The notes under the pieces: generated by a model
Databases searched by the model: none
Told to the model about the DNA's origin: nothing
Seen by the model: only the letters and a program-made list of their open reading frames with translations
Made by a program: the position numbers and the translations under genes
Part shown: one piece after another, positions 24,779-34,964 of the stretch
Layout of the letters: each line of letters begins with the position of its first letter
How positions within the stretch are numbered: the first letter of the stretch is position 1
Assembly (NCBI RefSeq): GCF_030731595.1
Contig: NZ_JANQTS010000057.1
Coordinates: forward strand, 1-48,153
Length of the DNA stretch: 48,153 nucleotides
Origin: Yoonia sp.
Lineage (GTDB): Bacteria; Pseudomonadota; Alphaproteobacteria; Rhodobacterales; Rhodobacteraceae
Reading direction: 5' to 3'

Positions 24779-25144
24779 CTACTTTTCGTCGCAGTGCCTG
24801 CGAAAAGCCTTCTTGAGGAGGTCGAGTTCATGCCGCAAGAGCGCAATTTCGGCGCGCAAGTCGTCGGCAAGCGGTTCGCCCGCAATCAGTGAAAGCGTGC
24901 CGATCGTTGCACGGCTGCCGTCATGCATCACGAATGTCTGCACACCATCGCTGATCAAATCTGCGGGGATCGGCACACGGATGCGCCAGAGGCTGCGCGC
25001 AGCGTCAAAGGTTGTTGTGAGCCCCTCCAGAGGCGCATCACGGTGCGTGACCTGAACACTAGGCTGCGCGTCCTGCGGCCCCGCAAGCTCGCCTTCCCAG
25101 ACTCCGGCTTTCAATTGCGCATTCACGAGTAGATTGCTGCTCAT
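24779..25144 (-). CDS. Uncharacterised 121-residue protein
   Basis: Starts at ATG 25144 ([20 protein letters not shown]); a 13-residue longer form exists in frame. No signal peptide or membrane helix. The middle ([40 protein letters not shown]) looks beta-rich, and the C-terminal [24 protein letters not shown] is a predicted amphipathic coiled coil, suggesting oligomerisation. It follows the DUF6478-like gene by 11 nt and is probably the last gene of the ilvD transcript. No function recognised. Confidence 0.75.
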   Translation of the reverse strand: MSSNLLVNAQLKAGVWEGELAGPQDAQPSVQVTHRDAPLEGLTTTFDAARSLWRIRVPIPADLISDGVQTFVMHDGSRATIGTLSLIAGEPLADDLRAEIALLRHELDLLKKAFRRHCDEK

Positions 25145-25155
25145 CTGGTTCGTCC

Positions 25156-25929
25156 TCAAATCTCTGCCCGCGGATAGCGGCACAGGGTCAGGTCCCGGAA
25201 ACTGATCTTGTTCATGGCCGGCTGCTCGATCATGAGGTCAACCCACATGCGCTCGACCCGCTGCTGGTTCAAACCGCTATAGGCCAGATCGAACTCCACC
25301 ATGGTTTCGGTCGTCGCATCGGGCAGGGTCAGCAGTACCTGCTCTGTGTTCGGCCCGTTCTTGACGTTCAGGCGGGCGTAAATTGTGGTTGGCCGCTCGC
25401 GTTCGATGATGGCCGCAAGTCGGATAAGATGGTTCTTCTTGAGATTCTCGCATGATTCAGGCGGGACTTCGACGACCAAAGACAGATAGCTTCCATCAAA
25501 ATGGAATACTTCGAGGTCAACTCTATATGGAGAAAGATCAATCTCGCGCATATTACGCTCTTGACGCAAGATGATCTCTGCCTCTTTGCAATCATGAAAG
25601 ATCACCAGTTCATTGCTCAATTCCATTTTCGCAAGGGCAGGTGCGATGCCGCGTATAGCGACCGGGCCACGCCAAGCTTTCGGACGCCAGTGCCAGTCTG
25701 AACCGGGAGGGCGGGGGAACGTCGTCGCACCAAGAGGCGGCAGGGCAAGCCTGCCTTCAGCTTCAAGGTGGAAACTGTCGACCTGACGGATCAGTTTTTT
25801 CGCAATCTCATTGTATCGAGACAGGGTCGCAAGATCGGTTTTTGACGCCGCCCGCGCAGCCTTGCGCCATCGCAAGATGTTGCGGCGATGAAAAAACCGT
25901 CCAAGACGGGTGTTCGGCGAAAACAGCAT
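25156..25929 (-). CDS. Uncharacterised protein, possibly DUF6478 family
   Basis: 257 residues from ATG 25929 (MLFSPNTRLGRFFHRRNILRW). The N-terminus is basic and helical (KAARAASKTDLATLSRYNE), followed by a conserved-looking Trp/Pro segment (FPRPPGSDWHWRPKAWRGPV) and a beta-rich C-terminal domain (EVFHFDGSYLSLVVEVP, WVDLMIEQPAMNKISFRDLTLCRYPRAEI) reminiscent of carbohydrate-binding or jelly-roll folds. I associate it with a Rhodobacterales-restricted family, probably DUF6478, from memory. An upstream in-frame extension of 77 residues runs through the intergenic gap and is rejected. Function unknown. Confidence 0.75.
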   Translation of the reverse strand: MLFSPNTRLGRFFHRRNILRWRKAARAASKTDLATLSRYNEIAKKLIRQVDSFHLEAEGRLALPPLGATTFPRPPGSDWHWRPKAWRGPVAIRGIAPALAKMELSNELVIFHDCKEAEIILRQERNMREIDLSPYRVDLEVFHFDGSYLSLVVEVPPESCENLKKNHLIRLAAIIERERPTTIYARLNVKNGPNTEQVLLTLPDATTETMVEFDLAYSGLNQQRVERMWVDLMIEQPAMNKISFRDLTLCRYPRAEI

Positions 25930-25994
25930 AGGCGCTCTATATCCTTGGTCTGGCCACTGCAACTGTGCCAAAGCCGACGCGAAATGAAAACCGA

Positions 25995-26603
25995 TCAGGC
26001 GTCTGATGCTGTTTGCGGTGTGTCCGGGGTCACGGATTTGACCCCCGCAAGCATCAATTTCAACAAACCCGCCCCTGGCCCGTCCCGCAGCGGTGCTGTT
26101 GCAAGACCGCGGACCGCGATTGTCACCAACCGTCCGTTGATATCCGCAAAGGCGCGCCACTCTTCGTCCTGCAAGCCTGCGATCGGCGGCGTGCCCTGAT
26201 CTTCGAAATGTACCATGACTTGATTGTTGAAAGCTTGTGTCGAGAGAATTGTCACCTTTGCCGCATCACCTTCGCTGCTTAGCAAACTTGCGCCTGCATC
26301 CGTGATCAGAAAATCCCGAAGCGCCAGTTCATCTTGGGCGACCGCGCCACTTTCTGCCGGTCCAACCTGCAATGTGACAAGGCCCAGCACGTCAGGCGCT
26401 GGCGTGCCTTCACCCAAAGATGCGCAAGGCGCGAGAACCGCGAAATCGCTGTTCAACTGGCTCGCAATGTCGTCGATACAATAACCGCTGGGCGCTGTCG
26501 CGATGATCTGCCCATCTGCAAGAGACACGGACTTTGCCGGTGTTCCAGGGCTGCAAGCACTTATCGCCAGCAGCCCCAACACACCGAGGCGTGGACTGAG
26601 CAT
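25995..26603 (-). CDS. Uncharacterised lipoprotein downstream of ilvD
   Basis: 202 residues from ATG 26603, four nt after the ilvD stop. MLSPRLGVLGLLAISAC is a clear lipoprotein signal with lipidated Cys17. The mature part begins SPGTPAKSVSLADGQIIATAPSGYC and continues as a mixed alpha/beta protein with two more Cys (GYC, APC) that may form a disulfide. The region QVMVHFEDQGTPPIAGLQDEEWRAFADINGRLVTIAVRG has the look of conserved cell-envelope proteins. The family is not recognised. Tight coupling to ilvD is probably a lineage habit rather than a functional link. Confidence 0.8.
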   Translation of the reverse strand: MLSPRLGVLGLLAISACSPGTPAKSVSLADGQIIATAPSGYCIDDIASQLNSDFAVLAPCASLGEGTPAPDVLGLVTLQVGPAESGAVAQDELALRDFLITDAGASLLSSEGDAAKVTILSTQAFNNQVMVHFEDQGTPPIAGLQDEEWRAFADINGRLVTIAVRGLATAPLRDGPGAGLLKLMLAGVKSVTPDTPQTASDA

Positions 26604-26607
26604 CCGG

Positions 26608-28341
26608 TCAGAGGTCCATGTAGATGTGTTTCTCATGCTTCGCACCGGGATGCGTGACTGCGCCCAGCCGTGCGCCACCGACCAACTGTGCGTATTTCCA
26701 CAAGGCGCCAGAGGCATAAATCGTGTCCTTGGGGCCTTTCCAGTTGGCCTTGCGCGTTGCAAGTTCCGCATCAGTCAGATCGACCGTCAACGCGCCTGTG
26801 ATCGCGTTGATCGTGATCATGTCCCCGTTTTCGAGCAATCCAATGGGTCCACCATGTGCCGCCTCTGGCCCAACGTGACCGACGCAGAAACCGCGAGTTG
26901 CACCCGAAAAGCGGCCGTCCGTGATCAGCGCGACCTTTTTGCCCATACCCTGACCGGAGAGTGCGGCGGTCGTTGCCAACATCTCGCGCATTCCCGGGCC
27001 ACCGGAAGGGCCTTCGTTGCGGATTACAAGCACTTCGCCCTCTTGGTACTGGCGCGCCTTGACGGCTTCAAAGGCATCTTCTTCGCTTTCGAAAACACGC
27101 GCAGGGCCGGTAAAGACCTGCTCATCTGCGGCCATGCCTGCGACCTTTACGATCGCACCCTCGGGGGCAAGGTTGCCTTGCAGACCGACCACGCCACCTG
27201 TTGGGGTGATGGGCGTTTCGACAGGATAGATCACTTTGCCATCCGCCTCGCCTTTGATCATGTCGAGCTCTTCACCGATGCTGCGACCCGAGGCAGTCAT
27301 GCAGTCTTCGTGGATCAGGCCTGCCTTGCGCAGTTCCTTGAGCACGACCGGCACGCCGCCCGCCTCATAGAGGTCTTTGGCCACATAGTCGCCACCGGGC
27401 TTGAGGTTCACAAAGTAAGGTGTGTCGCGGAAAATTTCGCAGACATCCATCAGGTCAAAATCAATTCCCGCCTCATGCGCAATTGCTGGCAGGTGCAGAC
27501 CGGCATTGGTGGACCCGCCTGTACAGGCCACAACGCGGGCTGCGTTTTCCAGCGACTTGCGTGTCACGATATCGCGGGCACGGATGTTCTTTTCGATCAA
27601 TTCCATCACAGCCTCGCCAGAGGCGACGCCGTAGTGGTCGCGGCTCTCGTAGGGCGCAGGGGCACCGGAAGAGTTCATCAGGGCAAGGCCGATCGCCTCT
27701 GATACACAGGCCATCGTGTTGGCGGTAAACTGGCCACCACAGGCACCAGCCGAAGGACAGGCGACGCGCTCAAGGATTTCGAGTTCCGCGTCGGTCATAT
27801 TGCCTGCCTGGTGTTTGCCGACAGCCTCAAAGACGTCCTGAACGGTCACGTCTTTGCCATTCAGGCGACCGGGCAGGATCGAACCACCATAGATAAATAC
27901 AGACGGCACGTTCAGCCGCACCATCGCCATCATCATGCCCGGCAGAGATTTATCGCAGCCAGCAAGACCGACGAGCGCGTCATAGCAGTGGCCGCGCATC
28001 GTAAGCTCAACAGTGTCGGCGATCGCGTCACGCGATGCCAGTGAAGACCGCATGCCTTCGTGGCCCATGGCAATCCCGTCCGTGACCGTGATTGTCGTGA
28101 ATTCACGCGGTGTGCCATAGCCCTTTTTGACGCCCAGCTTCACAGCTTGTGCCTGACGATTCAAAGAGATGTTGCAAGGGGCCGCTTCGTTCCAGCATGT
28201 TGCGACACCGACCCAAGGCTGCTTGATCGCTTCCTCATCCAGACCCATGGCGTAAAAGTAGGACCGGTGTGGCGCGCGTGCGGGCCCTTCGGTGACATGG
28301 CGGCTGGGCAGGTGTGTCTTGTCGACCTGGTCTCTTGGCAT
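26608..28341 (-). CDS. ilvD: Dihydroxy-acid dehydratase
   Basis: 577 residues from ATG 28341, for which GGAGGAG is 7 nt upstream; an ATG at 28347 (two extra residues) is only 1-3 nt from it. Dehydrates 2,3-dihydroxy-3-methylbutanoate and -pentanoate in valine, leucine and isoleucine synthesis. Cluster ligands fit Cys49 ([11 protein letters not shown]), Cys129 (AGCDKSLPG) and Cys201 ([13 protein letters not shown]), and the catalytic Ser is in GRFSGATRG. The [13 protein letters not shown] motif is also intact. Heads a minus-strand unit with three uncharacterised genes and is divergent from the CPBP protease gene. Confidence 0.96.
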   Translation of the reverse strand: MPRDQVDKTHLPSRHVTEGPARAPHRSYFYAMGLDEEAIKQPWVGVATCWNEAAPCNISLNRQAQAVKLGVKKGYGTPREFTTITVTDGIAMGHEGMRSSLASRDAIADTVELTMRGHCYDALVGLAGCDKSLPGMMMAMVRLNVPSVFIYGGSILPGRLNGKDVTVQDVFEAVGKHQAGNMTDAELEILERVACPSAGACGGQFTANTMACVSEAIGLALMNSSGAPAPYESRDHYGVASGEAVMELIEKNIRARDIVTRKSLENAARVVACTGGSTNAGLHLPAIAHEAGIDFDLMDVCEIFRDTPYFVNLKPGGDYVAKDLYEAGGVPVVLKELRKAGLIHEDCMTASGRSIGEELDMIKGEADGKVIYPVETPITPTGGVVGLQGNLAPEGAIVKVAGMAADEQVFTGPARVFESEEDAFEAVKARQYQEGEVLVIRNEGPSGGPGMREMLATTAALSGQGMGKKVALITDGRFSGATRGFCVGHVGPEAAHGGPIGLLENGDMITINAITGALTVDLTDAELATRKANWKGPKDTIYASGALWKYAQLVGGARLGAVTHPGAKHEKHIYMDL

Positions 28342-28450
28342 CTTCATTCTCCTCCGGAAATGGTTGAAATCGGTCTAAATACTGCACTGGCCCTGCGCAA
28401 GCCCGGAACATGCGGTTGCAGCCAAGATATCAGCCAGATTAGTGTCGCGC

Positions 28451-29359
28451 ATGACAGACCCTTACGCTCCGCACGCAGAGTTTATTCGGCCCGCTTGGCA
28501 AACGCCCGAGATTTGGCGCGTTTTGGTCATGGTTGTGTCATTCGAAGTGGTATTTGCTCTTTCGCCCTTCGTCTTCGCAGCCTTTTTGCCCACCGAGACT
28601 GCTGTCGACGCTTTCTATGAAGGCACGTCCGCTTTCGGGACTTTGGCGCAGTTCTTTTCCTTTGGTGTCTCTGCGATAGGTTTTCTGGTCTTGCTGCGGT
28701 TGCTGCACCGGCGCGGGTTTTGGTCGCTGGTTGGCCCTGCATCCGAGGCAAAGCGCGATCTCATTCGGGTCGCTTGGGCTGTTGCAGTCTGGCTCCTAAT
28801 ACTGGAGTTTCTTCCACCCTGGATCAACACGGCCGATCTGGCCGAAGTGCGCGATTTTGCGGCTTGGGTCGTCTTGGTGCCGATTGCGATCCTTGCGCTG
28901 CTGATCCAGGTGGGCACCGAGGAGATTATCTTTCGCGGCTACTTGCAACAGCAGTTTGCCTGTATCTCGCGCAGCCGGTGGGCGTGGATGTTTGTGCCGT
29001 CTGCGATGTTTGGCGCATTGCACTTCTGGAACGGGAACGGCGCAGCGGACGGGACAATTTGGGCACTCTGGGCCACAGCGTTGGGGATCGCCTGCGCGGA
29101 TCTGACAGCGCGGTCGGGAAATCTGGGCGCCGCGATTGGTTTGCATCTGGCCAATAACGCCTTTGCACTGCTTGTCGTTGGTGTGCAGGGTTGGCCGTCT
29201 TCGGGTGTGGCGTTGTTTCTTTACCCCTATGAGGATCCGGAACTTTACAGCTTAGGCATCGCGGCCTTGTGGAGCCCGTGGGTGGTTTTTCAGCTTTTGA
29301 CGATGATACTTTCCGTCGCAATCATGTGGCTTGCAGCGCGCATTGCTATTCAGCGCTGA
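28451..29359 (+). CDS. CPBP-family intramembrane glutamic endopeptidase
   Basis: 302 residues from ATG 28451; a GTG at 28442 is an alternative. Neither has a good ribosome site. About eight predicted membrane helices. The abortive-infection/CAAX-protease core is complete: Glu157-Glu158 with Arg162 in [10 protein letters not shown], His191 in FGALHFWNG, and His232 with Asn in LHLANNAF. Members cleave substrates within the membrane or process peptides; some protect against self-made bacteriocins. No bacteriocin gene lies nearby. Divergent from ilvD; accD starts 59 nt downstream. Confidence 0.9.
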   Translation: MTDPYAPHAEFIRPAWQTPEIWRVLVMVVSFEVVFALSPFVFAAFLPTETAVDAFYEGTSAFGTLAQFFSFGVSAIGFLVLLRLLHRRGFWSLVGPASEAKRDLIRVAWAVAVWLLILEFLPPWINTADLAEVRDFAAWVVLVPIAILALLIQVGTEEIIFRGYLQQQFACISRSRWAWMFVPSAMFGALHFWNGNGAADGTIWALWATALGIACADLTARSGNLGAAIGLHLANNAFALLVVGVQGWPSSGVALFLYPYEDPELYSLGIAALWSPWVVFQLLTMILSVAIMWLAARIAIQR

Positions 29360-29418
29360 TTGCATTCTGTGCCGCTCCATCATATCTCATCAGGCGCAAA
29401 CCCCGCAAAGGCCCGCTT

Positions 29419-30351
29419 ATGAACTGGATTACCAACTACGTCCGCCCCACGATCAACTCGCTGTTTTCGCGTCGCGAGATGCCAGACAACCTGTGGACCA
29501 AGTGCGATAGCTGCGGCACGATGCTGTTTCACCGCGAGTTGTCGGACAACCTCAATGTCTGCACGAATTGTGATCATCACATGGCAATTGGTGCGCGCGA
29601 TCGGTTGCGGTCGATCTTTGATGGCGGCATTTTTGTTGAGGTCGCGGTGCCCGAGCCTGTGGCCGATCCTTTGCATTTCCGCGATCAAAAGCGGTACACC
29701 GACCGGATCAAGGAAGCGCGCAAGAAAACCGGCGAGAAAGACGCGATGCTGGTGGCCGAAGGCGACATGGGCCGGACTGGCGTTGTTGTTGCGGTGCAGG
29801 ATTTCTCGTTCATGGGCGGTTCGATGTCGATGTATGTCGGCAATGCGATTGTTGCGGCGGCACAACGGGCTATTGCGCTTAAGCGTCCGCTGATCCTGTT
29901 TTCCGCTGCTGGCGGTGCGCGCATGCAAGAAGGTATCCTTGGCCTGATGCAAATGCCGCGTACAACGATTGCGGTACAAATGCTCAAAGAGGCAGGGCTG
30001 CCCTATATCGTCGTCCTGACCCATCCGACAACGGGTGGTGTAACAGCCTCTTATGCGATGCTGGGCGACGTTCAGATCGCAGAACCGAACGCATTGATCG
30101 GCTTTGCTGGTGCGCGTGTGATCGAACAGACCATCGGGGAAAAGCTGCCCGAAGGGTTCCAGCGCGCCGAATACCTGCTGGATCACGGCATGCTTGACCG
30201 TGTGACCAAGCGCAACGACCTCAAGGATGAACTGGTCACGATTGTGCGGCTCTTGATGAAGCAAGAGCCTCCCGTTAAGGGCGATCTGCCTGCTCCAGAC
30301 ATCAAACCTGTCGCTGCACAGGACACCGAAGTAACAGAAGACCCAAAGTGA
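29419..30351 (+). CDS. accD: Acetyl-CoA carboxylase carboxyltransferase beta subunit
   Basis: 310 residues from ATG 29419. With AccA it transfers carboxyl from biotin to acetyl-CoA to make malonyl-CoA for fatty acid synthesis. The N-terminal zinc ribbon has Cys29, Cys32, Cys48 and Cys51 ([14 protein letters not shown]); the crotonase-fold core shows [44 protein letters not shown] and [22 protein letters not shown]. Its TGA overlaps the GTG of folC (GTGA), the accD-folC order common in proteobacteria. Confidence 0.97.
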   Translation: MNWITNYVRPTINSLFSRREMPDNLWTKCDSCGTMLFHRELSDNLNVCTNCDHHMAIGARDRLRSIFDGGIFVEVAVPEPVADPLHFRDQKRYTDRIKEARKKTGEKDAMLVAEGDMGRTGVVVAVQDFSFMGGSMSMYVGNAIVAAAQRAIALKRPLILFSAAGGARMQEGILGLMQMPRTTIAVQMLKEAGLPYIVVLTHPTTGGVTASYAMLGDVQIAEPNALIGFAGARVIEQTIGEKLPEGFQRAEYLLDHGMLDRVTKRNDLKDELVTIVRLLMKQEPPVKGDLPAPDIKPVAAQDTEVTEDPK

Positions 30352-31622
30352 CCATGTCTTCGGATGTGATCCTTGCGCGGATGATGGCCTTGCACCCCAA
30401 GGTCATTGATCTGACCTTGGATCGTGTGTGGCGACTGTTGGAGGCTGTTGGCAATCCGCAGGATCGCCTCCCGCCCGTCATCCATGTGGCGGGAACCAAT
30501 GGCAAAGGGTCAACGCAGGCGATGATCCGTGCGGGACTGGAGGCAGGCGGGAGCGCTGTTCACGCCTATACATCCCCACATCTGGCCCGATTTCACGAGC
30601 GTATCAGACTGGCGGGTGAATTGATTTCAGAGCCTGCCCTGACAGACGTGCTGGATCGCTGCTATGCCGCCAACGGCCCCGAGGCGATCACCTATTTCGA
30701 GATTACAACAGTGGCTGCATTGCTGGCCTTTACGGAAACACCTGCCGATTACACCCTGCTTGAAGTAGGGCTAGGTGGTCGTTTGGATGCAACGAACGTG
30801 ATCGCACAACCCTCCCTCACGATCATCACGCCGGTGGACATGGATCATCAGGCCTTTCTGGGTGACACGCTTGGCGCAATCGCGGGCGAAAAGGCAGGGA
30901 TCATCAAACGCGGTGTGACCTGCGTCGTTGGTCCGCAGCATGACGAAGGGATGGATGTGATCGAAAGGGTCGCCGCCAGACTGGGTGCGCCGCTGCTTGC
31001 CTATGGGCAACATTGGCATGTGAGCACCGAGCGCGGCCGGCTGATCTATCAGGACGAACGCGGTCTTTTGGATCTGCCGCTGCCCAATCTGCCAGGGCCG
31101 CATCAGGTGATGAATGCGGGTGCGGCGATCGCCGCACTGCGGGCGCTGGGCAAGGACGAGGCCGCCTGCGAGGCGGCCATCACCCGTGCCTATTGGCCCG
31201 CACGAATGGAGCGGTTGACCAAGGGCGCATTGGTCGATTTGGCGCAACCGGCAGAGCTTTGGCTGGATGGCGGGCATAACCCCGCCGCCGGTCTGGCCTT
31301 GGCCCAGACCTTGCAGCAAATGCCCCCGCGCCCGACGCATTTGATCTGCGGGATGCTGAACACCAAAGACATCGGTGGATACCTGCGGCATCTGGCTGGC
31401 GTGGCGGATAGCCTCACCGCAGTCTCGATTCCCGGTGAGGCGGCGACAATCCCCGCCGCGCAAACAGCAGCCGAGGCAGCCAAGGTCGGGCTGGACGCGG
31501 AGATCGCAGGGTCGGTGCAAGCGGCCATCAGTGCGATCAAAGCAAAGGCACCCAACGCGCGGATACTGATTTGTGGATCACTCTATCTGGCGGGCCACGT
31601 CATCCGGGAAAACAACACATGA
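30348..31622 (+). CDS. folC: Bifunctional folylpolyglutamate / dihydrofolate synthase
   Basis: 424 residues from GTG 30348 overlapping the accD stop, or 422 from ATG 30354. Adds glutamate to dihydropteroate and then to folates. The P-loop GTNGKGST (49-56) follows IHVA, and the Mur-ligase-like features [38 protein letters not shown] and [12 protein letters not shown] are present. Length is normal. Its stop overlaps the ATG of the secreted-protein gene. Confidence 0.96.
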   Translation: MTMSSDVILARMMALHPKVIDLTLDRVWRLLEAVGNPQDRLPPVIHVAGTNGKGSTQAMIRAGLEAGGSAVHAYTSPHLARFHERIRLAGELISEPALTDVLDRCYAANGPEAITYFEITTVAALLAFTETPADYTLLEVGLGGRLDATNVIAQPSLTIITPVDMDHQAFLGDTLGAIAGEKAGIIKRGVTCVVGPQHDEGMDVIERVAARLGAPLLAYGQHWHVSTERGRLIYQDERGLLDLPLPNLPGPHQVMNAGAAIAALRALGKDEAACEAAITRAYWPARMERLTKGALVDLAQPAELWLDGGHNPAAGLALAQTLQQMPPRPTHLICGMLNTKDIGGYLRHLAGVADSLTAVSIPGEAATIPAAQTAAEAAKVGLDAEIAGSVQAAISAIKAKAPNARILICGSLYLAGHVIRENNT

Positions 31623-32125
31623 TGCGCGGTCTGGCCCTTGCAGCATCTTTGCTGGCGAGCAATGCCCATGCGGCTGATTTCTATTTCTGCTGGGAAGGAT
31701 CAAATGGCTATACCATGACGGGCCAGATGAGCATCAATCCGAGCGCCTTGAACAAACCCGTTGTGACCCAGGACGACGTGACACTCTTCCGGATCGCAGG
31801 CTACCAAGACGGGCTGCTGCTGGGCAAATGGGATATGGCTGCCCGCGCAGAGAACGCCTCTTGGTTCCTGAACTATGACCCGGCACGCAGTGTGTTCATG
31901 ACACCGGGTGAGATGGGCTTGGGTGTAAGCCAAGCCTGGAATGCCAATGGCAATGCTGACGACTGTGGAAACCCCGGATTTGGATTCAATCTGGGTAACT
32001 TTGCACAGGATTTTTGCCTGAATGGGCGCTGGGTCGAAGAAAGCGGGATGCCACCCGAAACACCATTTCTGGTCAGTCCGGTGCCTGTGGACCCGCTTTG
32101 CCGCGTTTACGCACCAACAAGTTGA
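31619..32125 (+). CDS. Uncharacterised secreted protein, 168 residues
   Basis: ATG 31619 overlaps the folC TGA (ATGA); a second ATG follows directly. [21 protein letters not shown] is a Sec signal peptide. The mature protein starts FYFCWEGSNGYTMTGQMSI and has four Cys (CWEG, DDCGN, DFCLNG, PLCRV) that could form two disulfides in the periplasm. Aromatic and Gly-rich segments such as WNANGNADDCGNPGFGFNLG suggest a small beta-rich fold. No family recognised. Third gene of the accD-folC unit. Confidence 0.8.
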   Translation: MMRGLALAASLLASNAHAADFYFCWEGSNGYTMTGQMSINPSALNKPVVTQDDVTLFRIAGYQDGLLLGKWDMAARAENASWFLNYDPARSVFMTPGEMGLGVSQAWNANGNADDCGNPGFGFNLGNFAQDFCLNGRWVEESGMPPETPFLVSPVPVDPLCRVYAPTS

Positions 32126-32133
32126 CAGATCAG

Positions 32134-32161
32134 CGAATCAGTCACTTGACGCCGAATCAGT
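32134..32161. repeat. Direct repeat CGAATCAGT, two copies
   Basis: CGAATCAGT occurs at 32134-32142 and 32153-32161, a 19-bp period, in the 297-nt gap between the secreted-protein and TPR genes. The spacing places both on roughly the same helical face, so they could be activator half-sites. Only two copies. Confidence 0.35.
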
Positions 32162-32351
32162 TCATCGCTTAGTGTCGTTTCTAACGTAAAGTGCCATATT
32201 TAATAGGTGCGGGCGGGCAGTATTGGCAGGGCGAGCGGACGGGCCGGATGGTCTGTCTGCTTGTGTTTTGAGCAACCTTGTTCTGTGTAGAGCATTCTGC
32301 TGCCGATCCTTTCCATCTTTGTCTGACACGCAACATTTTGCCGCCATGACT

Positions 32352-32380
32352 TTGACGGATTTGCATACCAGTCTCAGTAT
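32352..32380 (+). promoter_or_regulatory. Putative promoter of the TPR-ispE unit
   Basis: TTGACG (32352-32357), 17-nt spacer, CAGTAT (32375-32380). The start site would be near 32387, 36 nt before the GTG at 32423. The -35 is good, the -10 weak. Confidence 0.4.
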
Positions 32381-32422
32381 TACTAGGGTGCGGGTTAATG
32401 AAGGCAGGGGATCAGACCAACA

Positions 32423-34120
32423 GTGTTCAAGAGATCAATTTCAGCGGCTTTCCTTGCTTTTGTTGTCACCGGCACCAGCCCTGCGGTGGCTGACCCTGAT
32501 GCGGGGTCTTACCTTGCGGCTCGTCAAGCGGGCTTGCTCAATGATTTCGCTGTGGCCTCGCGGTATTTCACGAAAAGCTTGCTAGCAGATCCGGGCAACG
32601 CATATCTGCTTGAAAATGCGATGACCTCTTTCATCGCGCTTGATCAGATGGACCGCGCGATCCCTGTTGCGCAGGCAATGGTGGATCGGGGCTATGACTC
32701 GCAGATTGCGCATCTCACACTCAAGATTGCAGATTTCAAGGCAGAACGCTGGGAAGATATCTTCAAAGCACTCGAACAGGGGCGCAATGTTGGCCCGCTT
32801 GTTGACGGGCTATCACAGGGCTGGGCGCACCTTGGGCAGGGCAATATCAACCGGTCGCTGGCCAGTTTCGACCAAGTGATCGAGACCGAGGGCATGGGTG
32901 CCTATGGGATGACCCACAAAGCCTATGCTCTGGCGTCTGTTGGTGACTTCGAAGGCGCAGAGGCGATTTTTGTCGCGGGCGCCCCGATTGGTATGCGCTA
33001 CAGCCGGCAAAGTGCGATTGCCCGCGCCCAGATACTCAGCCAGTTGGGCCGCAATGACGACGCCTTGGCGGTTCTTGATTCCGTGTTTGGAAGCCAGCCT
33101 GATTCGAGGGTGTCGGTCTTGCGCGCCGAATTGGCGGCAGGTGCAGCCGTTGCCTATGATGCTGTGCGGACCCCTGCGCAAGGCATGTCAGAACTGATGC
33201 TTGTGATCGCTGGTCTTGTTCAGGGCGACGCGCCAGACCAGTTTACGCTGATGTATGCGCGGGCTGCGACGTACCTGCGGCCAGAGAACACCCCTGCCGT
33301 CCTGATGGTCGCGGGCATTCTTGAAGACATGGCGCAGCATGATTTGGCCAACGCAGCCTATGCCTCGGTCTCGCCTGATGATCCGTCATTTCACGCAGCT
33401 GAACTGGGGCGCGCCGCTGTGCTGCGGTCAGCAGAGCGGTACGACGCCGCGATCGAAGTCTTGGAGGCTCTGAGCCGCACGCATCCCAACTTGCCCGAAG
33501 TCTACGCTACCAAAGGCGACACGCTGCGGCAGGCCGAGCGCTATGACGATGCGATCACATCCTATACCCGAGCTTTGGCACTCTATGATGATGAAAGTGC
33601 TGCAAAGTGGTTCGTCTATTATACCCGTGCGATTGCTTATCATAAGCTGGATGACTGGGCCCCTGCGGAGGCGGATTTCAGGGCAGCGCTTGCCTTGCGC
33701 CCTGACCAGCCACAGGTCTTGAACTATCTTGGATACTCGCTGGTCGAGCGCGGTGAAAAGCTGGATGAAGCGCTTCAAATGATCGAGATTGCCGCCGCTG
33801 CGCGCCCAGACAATGGCGCAATCGTTGATAGTCTGGGTTGGGTTTATTTCCAGCTTGGCCACTACGACGAGGCTGTCGTGCACCTTGAACGGGCGGCCTC
33901 GCTCGAGCCTGTCGATCCGGTGATCAATGACCATTTGGGCGATGCCTTTTGGGCTGTTGGCCGCGAGATAGAGGCGCGTTTCCAGTGGCACCGCGCCCTG
34001 TCTTTCGGGCCGGAAGAAACAGAAGCTATACGTATTCGTGACAAGTTGGCGCGTGGTTTGGACATGGTTCTGCTAGATGAGGGGCGTGCTCCCATCCGTG
34101 TCGCCCATGGCGACGATTAA
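32423..34120 (+). CDS. Secreted tetratricopeptide-repeat protein
   Basis: 565 residues from GTG 32423; the ribosome site is poor. The signal peptide MFKRSISAAFLAFVVTGTSPAVA precedes DPDAGSY. Helical repeats follow throughout; clear TPR units are in the C-terminal half (YATKGDTLRQAERYDDAITSY, LNYLGYSLVERGEKLDEALQM, VDSLGWVYFQLGHYDEAVVHLE, NDHLGDAFWAVGREIEARFQW). Such proteins scaffold periplasmic or outer-membrane complexes; this type is widespread in Rhodobacteraceae next to ispE. It overlaps ispE by 14 nt, so the two are cotranscribed. Confidence 0.92.
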   Translation: MFKRSISAAFLAFVVTGTSPAVADPDAGSYLAARQAGLLNDFAVASRYFTKSLLADPGNAYLLENAMTSFIALDQMDRAIPVAQAMVDRGYDSQIAHLTLKIADFKAERWEDIFKALEQGRNVGPLVDGLSQGWAHLGQGNINRSLASFDQVIETEGMGAYGMTHKAYALASVGDFEGAEAIFVAGAPIGMRYSRQSAIARAQILSQLGRNDDALAVLDSVFGSQPDSRVSVLRAELAAGAAVAYDAVRTPAQGMSELMLVIAGLVQGDAPDQFTLMYARAATYLRPENTPAVLMVAGILEDMAQHDLANAAYASVSPDDPSFHAAELGRAAVLRSAERYDAAIEVLEALSRTHPNLPEVYATKGDTLRQAERYDDAITSYTRALALYDDESAAKWFVYYTRAIAYHKLDDWAPAEADFRAALALRPDQPQVLNYLGYSLVERGEKLDEALQMIEIAAAARPDNGAIVDSLGWVYFQLGHYDEAVVHLERAASLEPVDPVINDHLGDAFWAVGREIEARFQWHRALSFGPEETEAIRIRDKLARGLDMVLLDEGRAPIRVAHGDD

Positions 34121-34964
34121 GGCCAGCGCCCCCGCCAAGGTTAACCTGACCTTGCACGTGACCGGACAGCGTGAAGATGGCTATCACCTACTAGACAGTC
34201 TTGTGGTCTTTGCAGGTGTGGCGGATCAATTGGCCGCGACGACAGCGCCCGATCTGCGGATCAGCGTCAATGGTCCGTTTTCGCCGGGTGTTCCGACCGA
34301 TCAAAACAATCTGATGATGCGGGCCGCCGAGGCTTTGCGTCAGTCGCGCGGCGTCAGCAAGGGCGCATGGCTCACCCTTGAAAAGCACTTGCCGCATGCC
34401 GCAGGGATCGGCAGCGGCTCGTCCGATGCCGCCGCAACGCTGGCACTGCTCGCCGAGCTCTGGGAGGTTGCCCCGCTTTCTGAAATGGCACCCGAAGTTG
34501 TGGCCTTGGGTGCGGATGTTCCGGTGTGCATGCGCGCGCCCAAACCGGTGCGTATGTCAGGGATCGGCGATGTCCTGTCGCCGATCGCCAAACTACCCGA
34601 TTGCGCCTTGGTACTGGTGCGCCCCCCTGTCGATGTGCCGACCGGCGCTGTCTTTCAGGGATTGGCATCGAAAGAAGGTTCTCCGATGGGCCAACTCCCC
34701 GAGGGGCTTGATTTTGACGGATTTGTGCGCTGGCTTGCCCGGCAACGCAACGACCTGCAGGCCCCTGCCGAAGCTATTGCACCACAGATCACCCAGGCTC
34801 TTGCAAAGTTGAAGGCCCTGCCTGCCGTTGCAGCAGCGGGCATGTCAGGGTCAGGGGCCACTTGTTTTGCCTTGGTCAAGGATATGGCGACAGCCCGCCA
34901 TGTGGCGCGGATCGTGCAGGTGGCGGAAATGAGCTGGTGGGTGGCACCGGCAGAGTTGCTTTAG
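34107..34964 (+). CDS. ispE: 4-diphosphocytidyl-2-C-methyl-D-erythritol kinase
   Basis: 285 residues from ATG 34107 (MATIKASAPAKVNLTLHVTG); an ATG at 34077 would add 10 residues inside the TPR gene. GHMP kinase of the MEP isoprenoid pathway. Motifs: APAKVNLTLHVTGQREDGYH, the ATP loop LPHAAGIGSGSSDAAATL, the catalytic Asp in LGADVPVCM, and the closing AAAGMSGSGATCFALV. Full length. Confidence 0.96.
   Translation: MATIKASAPAKVNLTLHVTGQREDGYHLLDSLVVFAGVADQLAATTAPDLRISVNGPFSPGVPTDQNNLMMRAAEALRQSRGVSKGAWLTLEKHLPHAAGIGSGSSDAAATLALLAELWEVAPLSEMAPEVVALGADVPVCMRAPKPVRMSGIGDVLSPIAKLPDCALVLVRPPVDVPTGAVFQGLASKEGSPMGQLPEGLDFDGFVRWLARQRNDLQAPAEAIAPQITQALAKLKALPAVAAAGMSGSGATCFALVKDMATARHVARIVQVAEMSWWVAPAELL

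Noticed and set aside
26503..27702. 399-codon plus-strand frame opposite ilvD
   Set aside because: Same reason: it is the shadow of ilvD, with unlikely composition.
28451..29359. CPBP protease as an immunity protein of a bacteriocin or defence locus
   Set aside because: No small peptide, modification enzyme or toxin gene is adjacent; neighbours are ilvD and accD, so this is ordinary genome context.
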